The notes beneath the pieces were generated by a model that saw nothing but the letters and a program-made list of their open reading frames with translations, was not told where the DNA came from and made no database searches. Below are positions 46,991 to 57,146 of a DNA stretch of 64,000 nucleotides, in pieces. Within the stretch, counting starts at the first letter, position 1; every line of letters begins with the position of its first letter. Source of the DNA: an uncultured Clostridia bacterium (lineage in GTDB: Bacteria > Bacillota > Clostridia > Oscillospirales > Ruminococcaceae); the NCBI GenBank assembly GCA_947625155.1, contig CANQNG010000004.1, positions 78,438 through 142,437 on the forward strand. The letters are read 5' to 3'. The position numbers and the translations under genes are program-made.

Positions 46991-47125
46991 ATGAAAAGAA
47001 CGTATCAGCCGAAGAAGATCCATAGAAAAAAGGAACATGGATTCCGGAAGAGAATGTCCGACAGAAACGGCAGAAAGGTTTTAGCTCGCAGGAGAGCAAA
47101 GGGCAGAAAGAGACTTTCCCATTGA
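46991..47125 (+). CDS. rpmH: 50S ribosomal protein L34
   Basis: [44 protein letters not shown]. Confidence 0.98.
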   Translation: MKRTYQPKKIHRKKEHGFRKRMSDRNGRKVLARRRAKGRKRLSH

Positions 47126-47129
47126 CGAG

Positions 47130-47162
47130 TCAGACCACAAATCATGATTTGTGGTCTTTTTG
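47130..47162. terminator. terminator/attenuator after rpmH
   Basis: ACCACAAATCATGATTTGTGGTCTTTTTGTTTT. Confidence 0.75.
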
Positions 47163-47188
47163 TTTTATCGCAGGGTGAGGTGAGCGTA

Positions 47189-47554
47189 TTGCTGTTGACA
47201 GATGCCATGACGGAAAATAAACTGTTTCAGCTCTGCTACCGGAAAGGGACTTGCATCCCGTCCCGGATGGTCGTCCTCTATGCCCGTCCGAATCAGCTTG
47301 CGGTGAACCGGCTTGGCATCACGACAGGAAAAAAGCTTGGCAATGCCGTTTGCCGGAGCAGGGCAAGAAGACTCATCCGGCAGGCATGGCGGGAAAATGA
47401 GCTGGATGCCCCTATCGGGCTGGACATTGTTATTGTGGCAAGGACACGCCTTTTGGAGGAAAATGCAGTCTCGCTGAGCCATTATCTGCGGAAATACGGC
47501 ATCCCGGCGCTGCATAGGGTCTATGCGGACAAGCCGATGCGTAGGAAAGGGTAA
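47189..47554 (+). CDS. rnpA: ribonuclease P protein component
   Basis: NRLGITTGKKLGNAVCRSRARRLIRQAWR; start (TTG 47189) uncertain. Confidence 0.92.
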   Translation: MLLTDAMTENKLFQLCYRKGTCIPSRMVVLYARPNQLAVNRLGITTGKKLGNAVCRSRARRLIRQAWRENELDAPIGLDIVIVARTRLLEENAVSLSHYLRKYGIPALHRVYADKPMRRKG

Positions 47555-47556
47555 GT

Positions 47557-47796
47557 ATGCGGTACGTGCTGATGCTGCTGATCCGGTTTTACCGGAAATG
47601 TATCTCGCCCCTTTTTCCGCCCTGCTGCCGATACTATCCGACCTGTTCGGCGTATGCTTTGCAGGCGGTGGAACGGTTCGGGGCTGTCAAGGGCAGTTGG
47701 CTTGCGCTGTGCAGGCTGCTGCGCTGCCACCCTTGGGCAAGGGGCGGTGTAGATGAAGTCCCCCCGAAGATCGACTACCGCCGGATCAGAAGATAG
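47557..47796 (+). CDS. yidD: membrane protein insertion efficiency factor YidD
   Basis: LIRFYRKCISPLFPPCCRYYPTCSAYALQAVERFG. Confidence 0.95.
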   Translation: MRYVLMLLIRFYRKCISPLFPPCCRYYPTCSAYALQAVERFGAVKGSWLALCRLLRCHPWARGGVDEVPPKIDYRRIRR

Positions 47797-47850
47797 ATGC
47801 AGAGATCCGGGGCTGTTGTATCATCTTGGAATAAGGAATGAGGTAACAAA

Positions 47851-49131
47851 TTGATCAATGCGCTGAGTAACCTGATCGGTATACCGCTTGGCTTTGTCAT
47901 GCGGCTGATCTACGATCTCGTTGGAAATTACGGTATCGCCATTATTTTGTTCACGCTGGTGACAAGACTGATCTTGCTGCCGGTCTCGTATAAGCAGCAG
48001 AAAAATGCTGCCCGTCAGCAGCTGCTCAACCCCAAGATCGCCAAGCTGCGGGAAAAATACGGAAAAGATCCGAACCGCTTTTCACTGGAACAGACAAAGC
48101 TGATGCAGGAGGAAAACATCAACCCGTATGCCTCGTGTCTGACATCGTTCATCCCGCTGCTGCTGCTGTGGGGCGTGCTTGCGGTCGTGTATCAGCCAAT
48201 GACTTTCATCCTACAGTATGACAAGCCTGTCATTGAGGAGGCAAAGGCGATCGTCATTTCTATCGATGAGGATAAGGCTGCCTTACAAAAGTCCCTACAG
48301 GGCAATCAAATGCGGCAGGAACTCATCCTCATGGACAGGATGGTGCGTGAGCAGGATGCCTTTGCGGAGGCTATTGAAAAGGGAACGGTCAAGACCTATG
48401 ACAACAACGGCGAGGAGACTGGAGAAAAGCTGACACTGACTGCGATCGATGGTCAGTTCATGGCGGATGTGGTGGAGTTCTCGGATACGTTCACGATCGG
48501 CAAGACGAACCTGAGCGAAACACCGAGTACGAATTTCAGCGAAAACTCGACGGTTTTCCTGTTCCTGATACCGATCCTCTCCGGTGTGGCACAGCTTCTG
48601 ATGACGATCTACATGCAGTACATGCAGAAGAAACGCAACCCCGATATGCCGAGCATGGGCTGCATGAATGCGATGCTGTTCGGTATGCCGCTGTTCTCGA
48701 TCTGGCTGGCATTTACCGTGCCTGCCGGTGTCGGTTTCTACTGGCTGTGTTCGTCGGTGATCGGCTTTGCGCAGTCGGCACTGCTGTATGCTTGGTTCAA
48801 TGAAAAGCGTGTGGAAAAGATCGGCGAGGCAGAACGGAAGAAAGCCCAGAAAGCCCGCCGCCGTCCCTCTATGATGCAGCGTATCATGGAACAGCAGGCG
48901 GAACTGTTACAGGAACAGGAGAGCAGCAAGGCAAGGCTGGGGGGCGGTCCGACCAATCGTGTCCGGTATTCGGACGATGATGGTGAGCGCAAGCTGAGCC
49001 GTTCGGAACTGGAAGAATATAATACTGCCGTCATCCGTGAGGCAAGACGGCGTATGGCTGAGAAGTACGGTGAGACCGTTGAGGAAACACCGCAGACTTC
49101 CCAGAATACAAAAAAGAAAAAGAAGAAGTGA
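47851..49131 (+). CDS. yidC: YidC/Oxa1 family membrane insertase
   Basis: GNYGIAIILFTLVTRLILLPVSYKQQKNAARQQLLNPKIAKLREKYGKD; TTG start. Confidence 0.93.
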   Translation: MINALSNLIGIPLGFVMRLIYDLVGNYGIAIILFTLVTRLILLPVSYKQQKNAARQQLLNPKIAKLREKYGKDPNRFSLEQTKLMQEENINPYASCLTSFIPLLLLWGVLAVVYQPMTFILQYDKPVIEEAKAIVISIDEDKAALQKSLQGNQMRQELILMDRMVREQDAFAEAIEKGTVKTYDNNGEETGEKLTLTAIDGQFMADVVEFSDTFTIGKTNLSETPSTNFSENSTVFLFLIPILSGVAQLLMTIYMQYMQKKRNPDMPSMGCMNAMLFGMPLFSIWLAFTVPAGVGFYWLCSSVIGFAQSALLYAWFNEKRVEKIGEAERKKAQKARRRPSMMQRIMEQQAELLQEQESSKARLGGGPTNRVRYSDDDGERKLSRSELEEYNTAVIREARRRMAEKYGETVEETPQTSQNTKKKKKK

Positions 49132-49143
49132 GGAGGTCATGAA

Positions 49144-50331
49144 ATGACACAGAATTTTACTGCCAAGACTGTGGAAGAAGCGAAAGGACTTGCAGCACGT
49201 GCTTTTGGCGTGCCTGTGACGGATATTCGCTTTGAGGTCATCGAAGAGCCGAAGCGGGGACTGTTCGGCATCCTGAAAGGACAGGCGACCGTGCGGGCAA
49301 CGTATGTTTCCATTGATGTGCCCGACCGGGATAGACGTGTGCGGGAGAATATTCTTGTTCCGCCGCCGGTCGAGTATGATGAAGTTCCGGAGGAAGGATC
49401 GGCAGAGGAAGTCGCTCCCGTGGAAGAAGCTGCTCCGGTCGAGGAAGTAGCTGCTCCGGTCGAGGAAGTTGCTCCCGTGGAGGAAACTGCTCCGGTCGAG
49501 GAAGTAGCTGCTCCGGTAGAAGAAGTCGTTCCCGTGGAGGAAACTGCTCCGGTCGAGGAAGTTGCTCCCGTAGAAGAAGCTGCTCCGGCGGCAGAAGAAG
49601 CGCCGAAAGCAGAAAAGCATGATCCTGTTGCGGATGAGGATCTGATCTCCGGTGAACCCTCTGAGGAGGCACTGCAAAAGATCGAGCGTGCCAAGGCTTA
49701 CCTGACACAGGTACTCAAGGGCATGGGTGTAGAGCCGCAGATGACGGTCAATGCCGGCAGCGAAAGTGCGATCATTGACATTGCAGCAGAAAGCAACGGG
49801 ACGATCATCGGCAGACGGGGCGAAACGCTCGATGCCCTGCAATACTTGACTTACCTTGTTGCCAACAGAGGGGAAAAGGAGTATTACAGGATCATCCTGA
49901 ACAGTTCCAATTACCGGGAACGCCGCCGCAAGACCTTGCAGGAGCTGGCTGCCAAGGTGGCAAGGGGCGTGCTCCGCACAGGCAGATCGCAGGTGCTCGA
50001 GCCGATGAATCCGTATGAACGGCGCATCATCCATTCGGCGATCGCGGAAATGGATGGCGTCCTGTCCAAGAGCATCGGGGAAGAACCGTACCGGAAAGTC
50101 GTGATCGAGTGTGAGGACAAGCGCCGCAGACCCCGCAGAAATGACCGGAACGACCGGAATAACCGGGGCGACCGGAATAATCGTTACCGTGGCAGCTATC
50201 ATCGGGATGAACAAGTGCCGTCCGAACGGATCTCGATGGATTCCATGAAGACCAGCTTTGAAAAGGATTACAAACGTCCCAAGGCAGAGGACGAGATCAA
50301 TGCCGGACTGTACGGCAAGATCGAATTTTAA
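49144..50331 (+). CDS. jag: Jag/KhpB RNA-binding protein with expanded PVEE repeat linker
   Basis: Jag-N domain, PVEE repeats, IIGRRGETLDALQYLTYLVAN KH, RRKTLQELAAKVARGVLRTGRSQVLEPMNPYERRIIHSAI R3H. Confidence 0.93.
   Translation: MTQNFTAKTVEEAKGLAARAFGVPVTDIRFEVIEEPKRGLFGILKGQATVRATYVSIDVPDRDRRVRENILVPPPVEYDEVPEEGSAEEVAPVEEAAPVEEVAAPVEEVAPVEETAPVEEVAAPVEEVVPVEETAPVEEVAPVEEAAPAAEEAPKAEKHDPVADEDLISGEPSEEALQKIERAKAYLTQVLKGMGVEPQMTVNAGSESAIIDIAAESNGTIIGRRGETLDALQYLTYLVANRGEKEYYRIILNSSNYRERRRKTLQELAAKVARGVLRTGRSQVLEPMNPYERRIIHSAIAEMDGVLSKSIGEEPYRKVVIECEDKRRRPRRNDRNDRNNRGDRNNRYRGSYHRDEQVPSERISMDSMKTSFEKDYKRPKAEDEINAGLYGKIEF
49411..49605 (+). repeat. in-frame degenerate tandem repeat encoding (A)APVEEV/T
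   Basis: Repeated GCTCCGGTCGAGGAAGTA / GCTCCCGTGGAGGAAACT units. Confidence 0.9.
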
Positions 50332-50386
50332 GGCGACATCGTGCAAAGCCGTCAGGCGGTCTTTGTGTGGTGATGATGCAAGCAGC

Positions 50387-50417
50387 AGGGGCTGGACGGA
50401 GATCCAGCCCCTTTTTG
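50387..50417. terminator. Rho-independent terminator
   Basis: GGGGCTGGAcggagaTCCAGCCCCTTTTT. Confidence 0.8.
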
Positions 50418-50438
50418 CAGAAGCAGAAAGGGAACGAT

Positions 50439-51794
50439 ATGGATACGATCGCAGCAGTCGCAACACCGCACGGAACGGGCGGTCTTGCGGTGATACGGAT
50501 CTCCGGGGAACAGTCGATCGCACGGGCGCAGGAAGTGTTTCAGCCGATCCGGGGCGGTATGCCTGCGGAAATGGCAGGGTATACCTGTGCTTACGGGTAT
50601 CTGATGCGGGACGGAGAACGGCTGGACGATGTGGTGCTGACGGTGTTTCGTGCACCGCATAGCTATACAGGGGAAAACGTGGTGGAGATCGCCTGTCACG
50701 GCGGGCGTTATCTGACGGAAACGCTGCTGCGGGCGGTGCTGTGCGATGCCGTGCGGCTTGCTGAGCCGGGGGAATTCACGAAACGGGCTTTCCTGAACGG
50801 GAAACTTTCCCTCACACAGGCGGAAGCAGTCGCTGATCTGATCTCTGCATCCGGTGAAAATGCCGCAAAAGCTGCCCGCCGTTTACGGGAGGGGGCAACG
50901 TTTCGGCGGATCTCCGGCTTTTCGGAAACACTGCTGAACGTGCTGTCTGATCTGGCAGTCTGGGCGGATTACCCGGACGAGGACATCCCGGAGGTGGACG
51001 GGGGAGCGCTGGAACGGCGGCTTTCGGGACTGCTGGCGGATATGCAGGGGCTTCTGGATACCTACGGGTACGGGAAAATTCTCCGGGAGGGGCTGTATAC
51101 CGTCATTGCCGGGAAGCCGAATGTCGGGAAATCGACTCTGTTCAATGCGCTCTCCGGCTATGAGCGGAGCATCGTCACGTCATTGGCGGGGACAACACGG
51201 GATGTGGTCGAGGAACAGGTGCGGGTCGGGGGCTATACACTGCGGCTGTCGGATACTGCCGGCATGCGGGAAACGACAGAACAGGTCGAAAAACTTGGCG
51301 TGGAGCGCAGTCTTGCCTGTCTGAAAGAGGCGGATCTGATCCTTGCGGTATTCGACACGAGTCGTCCGATGGAGGAAGAGGATGTTTCACTTTTGAAACA
51401 ACTGCCCGTAGAACGTACAATTTGTGTCTGCAACAAGACTGACATTGCAAAAGTCTGGCAGCCGGAAATGGAGAAATTTTCGGATATTGTCGAAATATCG
51501 GCAAAAAACGAAATAAACATGCAGTCCCTGACCGATGCGGTCTGTCGGTTTGCGGCGAGGTCGGCAGTGCCGGCTGAAGATGGCATGATCGCGAATGAAC
51601 GGCAGAGGACAGCTTTACAGGAGGCAATGGATGCGGTACAGGAGGGTCTGACGGCATTGCAGGCGGGATATGCCTATGATGCGGTCACAGTGAGCTTGGA
51701 TGCGGCAGCGGATGCGCTCCTGCGTCTGACGGGCGAACGTGTGACGGACAAGGTCGTGGATACAGTTTTTTCCCGATTCTGCGTGGGAAAGTAG
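50439..51794 (+). CDS. mnmE: tRNA modification GTPase MnmE
   Basis: [45 protein letters not shown]-terminal FCVGK. Confidence 0.97.
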   Translation: MDTIAAVATPHGTGGLAVIRISGEQSIARAQEVFQPIRGGMPAEMAGYTCAYGYLMRDGERLDDVVLTVFRAPHSYTGENVVEIACHGGRYLTETLLRAVLCDAVRLAEPGEFTKRAFLNGKLSLTQAEAVADLISASGENAAKAARRLREGATFRRISGFSETLLNVLSDLAVWADYPDEDIPEVDGGALERRLSGLLADMQGLLDTYGYGKILREGLYTVIAGKPNVGKSTLFNALSGYERSIVTSLAGTTRDVVEEQVRVGGYTLRLSDTAGMRETTEQVEKLGVERSLACLKEADLILAVFDTSRPMEEEDVSLLKQLPVERTICVCNKTDIAKVWQPEMEKFSDIVEISAKNEINMQSLTDAVCRFAARSAVPAEDGMIANERQRTALQEAMDAVQEGLTALQAGYAYDAVTVSLDAAADALLRLTGERVTDKVVDTVFSRFCVGK

Positions 51795-51801
51795 GTTTGC
51801 T

Positions 51802-53682
51802 ATGGAACAATATGATGTGATCGTAGTGGGGGCAGGTCATGCAGGGGTAGAGGCTGGTCTGGCTTCGGCACGGCTTGGGTGCAAGACATTGCTGCTGACG
51901 ATCAGCCTTGACCAGATCGCCAATATGCCCTGTAATCCGTCTATCGGCGGTACGGCAAAGGGGCATTTGGTGCGGGAGATCGATGCGCTCGGCGGGGAAA
52001 TGGGCAAAGCGGCGGATCAATGCTTTCTGCAAAGCCGGATGCTCAACCGGGGGAAAGGTCCTGCCGTTCACAGCCTGCGGGTGCAGGCGGACAGGCAGAT
52101 GTACCATATCCACATGAAACATATTTGTGAACAGCAGGAGCATTTATACGTCAAGCAGGGCGAAGCGGCTCGGCTGATCATGGAAAATGGCTCTGTTGCG
52201 GGCATTGTGACAACGCTCGGACTGGAATTCGGGGCAAGGGCAGTGATCTTGGCAACGGGTACGTATCTGCGGGGTAAAGTACATATCGGGGAGACTTCTT
52301 TTGAAAGCGGTCCGGATGCTTCTTTGCCAGCAAATGCGCTCTCCGTGCAGCTGCGGGAATTGCTCCCCCTGCGGCGGTTCAAGACGGGAACGCCCTGCCG
52401 GATCCACCGGAGAAGCATCGACTTTTCCGTCCTCGAACGGCAGGACGGTGACGAACGCATCACACCGTTCTCTTTTGCCACGGATCCGGACGGACTGCGC
52501 AATCAGGTGAGCTGCTACGTGAGCTATACGAATGCGGAAACACATCGCATCATCCGGGAAAATCTGCACCGTTCGCCCCTCTATGCTGGACGGATCGAGG
52601 GGGTCGGTCCGAGATATTGCCCGTCTATCGAAGATAAGGTGGTGCGGTTCGCAGAGAAACCCCGGCACCAGCTTTTTATTGAACCGATGGGACTGCATAC
52701 GGAAGAGTTTTATTTGCAGGGCATGAGCAGTTCGCTCCCGGCGGACGTGCAGGAACTGTTTCTCCGGACGATCAAGGGACTGGAACAGGTCGAGATCCTG
52801 CGCCCTGCCTATGCCATTGAGTATGACTGTGTTGACCCGACAGCCCTGCGCCCTACGCTTGAATGTAAAACGATCCATGGGCTTTACGGGGCAGGGCAGT
52901 TCAACGGCAGTTCCGGCTATGAGGAAGCGGCGGCGCAGGGACTTGTCGCCGGGATCAATGCGGCGCTTACCGTGCAGGGGCGGAGACCGCTGATCTTAGA
53001 GCGTTCTGGCTCTTATATCGGGACACTGATCGATGATCTGGTCTCCAAGGGGTGCAGCGATCCTTACCGGATGATGACCTCCCGGAGCGAATATCGGCTC
53101 GTACTGCGGCAGGACAATGCAGATGCCCGGCTAATGCCGACCGGGTTTGCGATCGGACTGCTGCCGGAGGAACGCCTGAAACGGATGCAGGAAAAATATA
53201 AGCATGCTGCCGCCGAGATCCACAGGCTCGAAACGACGAACATTGCACCGTCTGAGGCTTTGAACGAGGTTCTTGCGCAAAAGGGGACTGCGGCTTTGAA
53301 AACGGGCTGCAAACTGGCTGATCTGGTGCGCCGTCCGCAGCTTGGGTATGCAGATCTGGCTGCATTTGACCCGGAACGTCCGCAGCTCACCTTCGAGGAA
53401 CAGGAACAGACTGAGATCCAGATCAAATATCAAGGCTACATCGAACGGCAAAATGCTTCTATTGCACAGGCGAAACGGCTTGAGGAAAAGTGCTTGCCTG
53501 CGGAGATGGATTATGGAATGATCCGTGGACTGCGGCTGGAGGCTGCGGAAAAGCTGACAAAAATGCAGCCAGTCAGCATTGGGCAGGCTTCCCGTATCTC
53601 AGGGGTGTCTCCGGCGGATATTACGGTGCTTTTGGTCTGGCTGGAACAGCATAAGGAGGGTTTGGATGTTTCCGGGGTTTGA
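51802..53682 (+). CDS. mnmG: tRNA uridine-5-carboxymethylaminomethyl modification enzyme MnmG
   Basis: [48 protein letters not shown]. Confidence 0.97.
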   Translation: MEQYDVIVVGAGHAGVEAGLASARLGCKTLLLTISLDQIANMPCNPSIGGTAKGHLVREIDALGGEMGKAADQCFLQSRMLNRGKGPAVHSLRVQADRQMYHIHMKHICEQQEHLYVKQGEAARLIMENGSVAGIVTTLGLEFGARAVILATGTYLRGKVHIGETSFESGPDASLPANALSVQLRELLPLRRFKTGTPCRIHRRSIDFSVLERQDGDERITPFSFATDPDGLRNQVSCYVSYTNAETHRIIRENLHRSPLYAGRIEGVGPRYCPSIEDKVVRFAEKPRHQLFIEPMGLHTEEFYLQGMSSSLPADVQELFLRTIKGLEQVEILRPAYAIEYDCVDPTALRPTLECKTIHGLYGAGQFNGSSGYEEAAAQGLVAGINAALTVQGRRPLILERSGSYIGTLIDDLVSKGCSDPYRMMTSRSEYRLVLRQDNADARLMPTGFAIGLLPEERLKRMQEKYKHAAAEIHRLETTNIAPSEALNEVLAQKGTAALKTGCKLADLVRRPQLGYADLAAFDPERPQLTFEEQEQTEIQIKYQGYIERQNASIAQAKRLEEKCLPAEMDYGMIRGLRLEAAEKLTKMQPVSIGQASRISGVSPADITVLLVWLEQHKEGLDVSGV

Positions 53683-54376
53683 ACAGGCTGCTGCTCTATT
53701 TGCGGCAGAGGGCGTGGATGTTTCACGTGAAACATATGGTTTATTGCAGAAATATGCCGAATTTTTGGTTTCCTATAACGAAAAAGTCAATCTGACGGCG
53801 GTCACGGAAGGAGATGAGATCCTCCGCAAGCATTTTCTGGACAGTCTGCTGCTTCTGCAAAAAGCGCCCGGCTGCTTTCCGGAGGGGGCAGCCGTACTGG
53901 ATATTGGCAGCGGGGCAGGGTTTCCGGGTGTGCCGTTGGCTTTGGTGCGGCGTGATCTGCGCATGACACTGATGGACAGCTTGCAAAAGAGGATCACATT
54001 TCTGGTACAGCTTTGCGGTCTGCTTGGGGTCGCTTGTACGGCGATCCACGGCAGGGCGGAACAGCTGGCAAAGACTGACCTGCGGGAAAGCTTTGACACC
54101 GTGACGGCAAGGGCAGTGGCAGCTTTGCCAACTTTGGCGGAGTATTCACTTCCGTATGTAAAGCTCGGCGGTCATTGGCTTGCCATGAAAGGACCGGGTG
54201 AGGAGATCAAACCTGCTTTGCAGGCGATACGGCTGTTGGGCGGTGAACTGACGGAGACGATTTCGTATACGCTGCCCGGCGGGGACGAAAGGGTGATTTA
54301 TGTCGTGAAAAAGTGCAAGACAACTCCGACAAAATATCCACGCAATAGCAGTCAGATAAAGCAAAAGCCGCTGTAA
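53666..54376 (+). CDS. rsmG: 16S rRNA (guanine(527)-N7)-methyltransferase RsmG
   Basis: [43 protein letters not shown]. Confidence 0.95.
   Translation: MFPGFEQAAALFAAEGVDVSRETYGLLQKYAEFLVSYNEKVNLTAVTEGDEILRKHFLDSLLLLQKAPGCFPEGAAVLDIGSGAGFPGVPLALVRRDLRMTLMDSLQKRITFLVQLCGLLGVACTAIHGRAEQLAKTDLRESFDTVTARAVAALPTLAEYSLPYVKLGGHWLAMKGPGEEIKPALQAIRLLGGELTETISYTLPGGDERVIYVVKKCKTTPTKYPRNSSQIKQKPL
53719..53734. promoter_or_regulatory. parS: parS site 1 (inside rsmG)
   Basis: TGTTTCACGTGAAACA, perfect 16-bp palindrome. Confidence 0.97.
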
Positions 54377-54505
54377 GAACAGGTGAATATGTATGGAAAT
54401 CCGTTATTTGCGTAAGAAATAACGGATCTTTTTTGTGGTAATTGCCTTTCAGGTCTGTTATAATTAGGTTACAGACAAAAACCAGATACCCTAAAGGAGG
54501 CAATT

Positions 54506-55327
54506 ATGTCAGGATTATTTACATTTGCAAAGGAAAAAGCAGAGGAGCAAAGGATCACCATGCTCCCCATCAGTGTGATCCAGCCAAACCCCAATCAGCC
54601 AAGAGTGACATTTCAGACGGAAGAGCTTCGAGCGTTGGCGGACAGCATTCGGCAGAATGGGCTGTTGCAGCCGATCTCTGTCCGGCGGTGCGGGGATATG
54701 TTTGAGCTGATCGCAGGGGAGCGCCGTTTGCGGGCTGCAAAACTGGCAGGTTTGCAGCAGATCCCCTGCATCGTCATGGAGATCAGTGACCGCAATTCTG
54801 CGATCCTAGCACTGGTCGAAAATATCCAGCGGCAGGATCTGAATTTTTTTGAGGAGGCGGCTGCACTGGAACGGCTGATCAGCTACTACGGCATGACACA
54901 GGAAGATGCGGCAATGAAATTGGGGCGGGCGCAGAGTACCATTGCGAATAAGCTCCGCCTGCTGCGGCTCACAGAGGAAGAACGGCGGTTCATTCTCGAA
55001 CACAAACTGACCGAACGACATGCACGGGCGCTCCTGCGTATTGCAAGCCCGGAGGAGCGAAAACCGGTCATGGACAAGGTCGTCAAGCTCTCCCTAAATG
55101 TGGAAAAGACGGAGCTTTTGATCGATGAAACGCTCGGGAAGGCACGGGAACGGGAAAATTTCAGGAAACGGAGCGTCTTATTCCGGGATGTGCGGTTATT
55201 TACAAATACCATACATAAAGCCGTCGAAACCATGCAGGCAGCCGGGATCCCGGCTGCATCCCAGAAAATGCAGTTTGATGATTACATTGAGTACCGCATC
55301 CGCATCCCGCTGCTGAAACAGGAGTAA
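54506..55327 (+). CDS. noc: nucleoid occlusion protein Noc (ParB-like)
   Basis: LPISVIQPNPNQPRVTFQTEELRALADSIRQNGLLQPISVRR; N-terminal amphipathic SGLFTFAKEKAEEQ. Confidence 0.88.
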   Translation: MSGLFTFAKEKAEEQRITMLPISVIQPNPNQPRVTFQTEELRALADSIRQNGLLQPISVRRCGDMFELIAGERRLRAAKLAGLQQIPCIVMEISDRNSAILALVENIQRQDLNFFEEAAALERLISYYGMTQEDAAMKLGRAQSTIANKLRLLRLTEEERRFILEHKLTERHARALLRIASPEERKPVMDKVVKLSLNVEKTELLIDETLGKARERENFRKRSVLFRDVRLFTNTIHKAVETMQAAGIPAASQKMQFDDYIEYRIRIPLLKQE

Positions 55328-55328
55328 A

Positions 55329-55344
55329 TGTTTCACGTGAAACA
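55329..55344. promoter_or_regulatory. parS: parS site 2 (noc-parA intergenic)
   Basis: TGTTTCACGTGAAACA. Confidence 0.97.
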
Positions 55345-55439
55345 AAAATATTTCCGCAAAATCGCTTTACAAATGCAGGAAAACATGGTATAATAAAATA
55401 GTATGCAGGGGACTGCACAAAAGAAAAGGAGGGAACTGC

Positions 55440-56243
55440 ATGGGTAAAGTGATCGCAGTCGCAAATCAGAAAGGCGGTGTCGGTAAATCGACTACAGCGG
55501 TCAATTTAGCTGCCTACCTCGGTTCACGGGGATACAAGGTGCTTTGTATCGACATAGATGCACAGGGAAACTGCACGACTGGCTTTGGCATCAAGAAAAA
55601 GGGCATCCCAGCTTCAGCCTATGACATGCTGACTGGCAAGGCAAAAATGGAAGACACGATACTGCAAACAGAATTTGAGAATGTCTCGCTTGTGCCGGGT
55701 ACGGCAGATCTGGCAGGGGCGGAAGTTGAACTCATTCAAATGGAGGAACGCTTTAAGCGCCTGAAAATGCAGGTACTGACCGTCAAGGAACAATATGACT
55801 ACGTGTTCATCGATTGTCCGCCTGCGCTGGGGCTGCTGACATTAAACGGTCTGACAGCGTGTGATGAGATCCTTGTGCCGATGTTGGCGGAATATTATGC
55901 GCTGGAGGGTCTGACACAGCTCATGCACACATTCCGGCTGGTGCGGTCAAATTATAATCCGACACTGGACATCTGCGGCATCGTGTTCACCATGTACGAC
56001 CAAAGACTGAATGTGTCACGGCAGGTGGTGGAAGAAGTACAGAAGTATTTCCCGGACAAGGTATTTCAGACGAAGATCCCGAGAAATGTGCGCCTTTCCG
56101 AAGCACCAAGCTATGGAAAACCAGTCATGTACTACGACAAAAACTCTAAAGGTGCGCTGTTCTATGAGCTGCTCGGTAAGGAATTTCTAGGGGAAGAATT
56201 GGACAACAAGACAAAATGGCGGATGCGCCGGGCAATGACCTGA
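55440..56243 (+). CDS. parA: chromosome partitioning ATPase ParA/Soj
   Basis: VIAVANQKGGVGKSTTAVNLAAYLG deviant Walker A. Confidence 0.96.
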   Translation: MGKVIAVANQKGGVGKSTTAVNLAAYLGSRGYKVLCIDIDAQGNCTTGFGIKKKGIPASAYDMLTGKAKMEDTILQTEFENVSLVPGTADLAGAEVELIQMEERFKRLKMQVLTVKEQYDYVFIDCPPALGLLTLNGLTACDEILVPMLAEYYALEGLTQLMHTFRLVRSNYNPTLDICGIVFTMYDQRLNVSRQVVEEVQKYFPDKVFQTKIPRNVRLSEAPSYGKPVMYYDKNSKGALFYELLGKEFLGEELDNKTKWRMRRAMT

Positions 56244-56265
56244 TCAAAAAGAAAGGAATGATCCT

Positions 56266-57111
56266 ATGATAAAAGGCGGACTTGGCGGCGGGTTGGATTC
56301 CCTCTTTGAGGATAATACCGCCGAGGTACAGGTCAAGAAAACGCTTCGTATTTCAGAAGTAGAGCCGAACCGTTCTCAGCCGAGAAAACATTTTGACGAG
56401 GCGGCGATCCAGACATTGGCGGATTCTATCCGGGAACATGGTGTGCTGCAGCCCTTACTGGTGCGCCCACTGGCATCCGGCGGGTATCAGATCGTTGCCG
56501 GGGAACGGCGCTGGCGGGCAGCGAAAATGCTTGGGTTGGATGAGATCCCGGTGGTCATCAAGGATCTGTCTGATCTGGAAACGGCACAGATCGCACTGAT
56601 CGAAAATTTGCAGCGGGAAAATTTGAACCCGATCGAAGAAGCCCTTGGATTTCGGCAGTTACAGGATGATTTCGGCATGCGGCAGGAGGATGTTGCAAAA
56701 ACGGTCGGACGTTCCCGGAGTGCCATTGCCAATGCGACCCGGCTGCTGCGGCTGCCGGAGGAAGTGCAGGCACTGGTTGCGGATGGGAGCATTTCAGCCG
56801 GACATGCCCGTGCGCTGTTGGGATTTACGGACGAGGCACTGATGATACAGGCTGCCAAAAAGGCAGCGGACGGCTTGCTGACCGTGCGGCAGTTGGAGAA
56901 ATTGGCTGCGGAAACGGAAACAGCACCGGAAGAGGAAGAGACACCTGCCCCGCTCCCGACCTATTACGGGGAAGTGGAACAGGCACTGCATACCCGCTTG
57001 GGACGGAAAGTGAAAGTGCAGTACAAAAAAAATAAGGGTACGCTGACCCTTGAATTTTACGACGATGACGACCTGCGGGAGCTGGCAAGGTTGCTCTCAC
57101 CGGAGGACTAA
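56266..57111 (+). CDS. parB: chromosome partitioning protein ParB/Spo0J
   Basis: GGLGGGLDSLFEDN; VEPNRSQPRKHFDEAAIQTLADSIREHGVLQPLLVRP; IVAGERRWRAAK. Confidence 0.96.
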   Translation: MIKGGLGGGLDSLFEDNTAEVQVKKTLRISEVEPNRSQPRKHFDEAAIQTLADSIREHGVLQPLLVRPLASGGYQIVAGERRWRAAKMLGLDEIPVVIKDLSDLETAQIALIENLQRENLNPIEEALGFRQLQDDFGMRQEDVAKTVGRSRSAIANATRLLRLPEEVQALVADGSISAGHARALLGFTDEALMIQAAKKAADGLLTVRQLEKLAAETETAPEEEETPAPLPTYYGEVEQALHTRLGRKVKVQYKKNKGTLTLEFYDDDDLRELARLLSPED

Positions 57112-57112
57112 T

Positions 57113-57128
57113 TGTTTCACGTGAAACA
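57113..57128. promoter_or_regulatory. parS: parS site 3 (parB-serS intergenic)
   Basis: TGTTTCACGTGAAACA. Confidence 0.97.
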
Positions 57129-57146
57129 CAGAAAGGAAGAACATCT

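Noticed and set aside
48907-50655. 582-aa minus-strand ORF antisense to yidC/jag/mnmE
   Set aside because: Low-complexity SSFLDR/HGSNF repeats are the reverse translation of the jag PVEE codons
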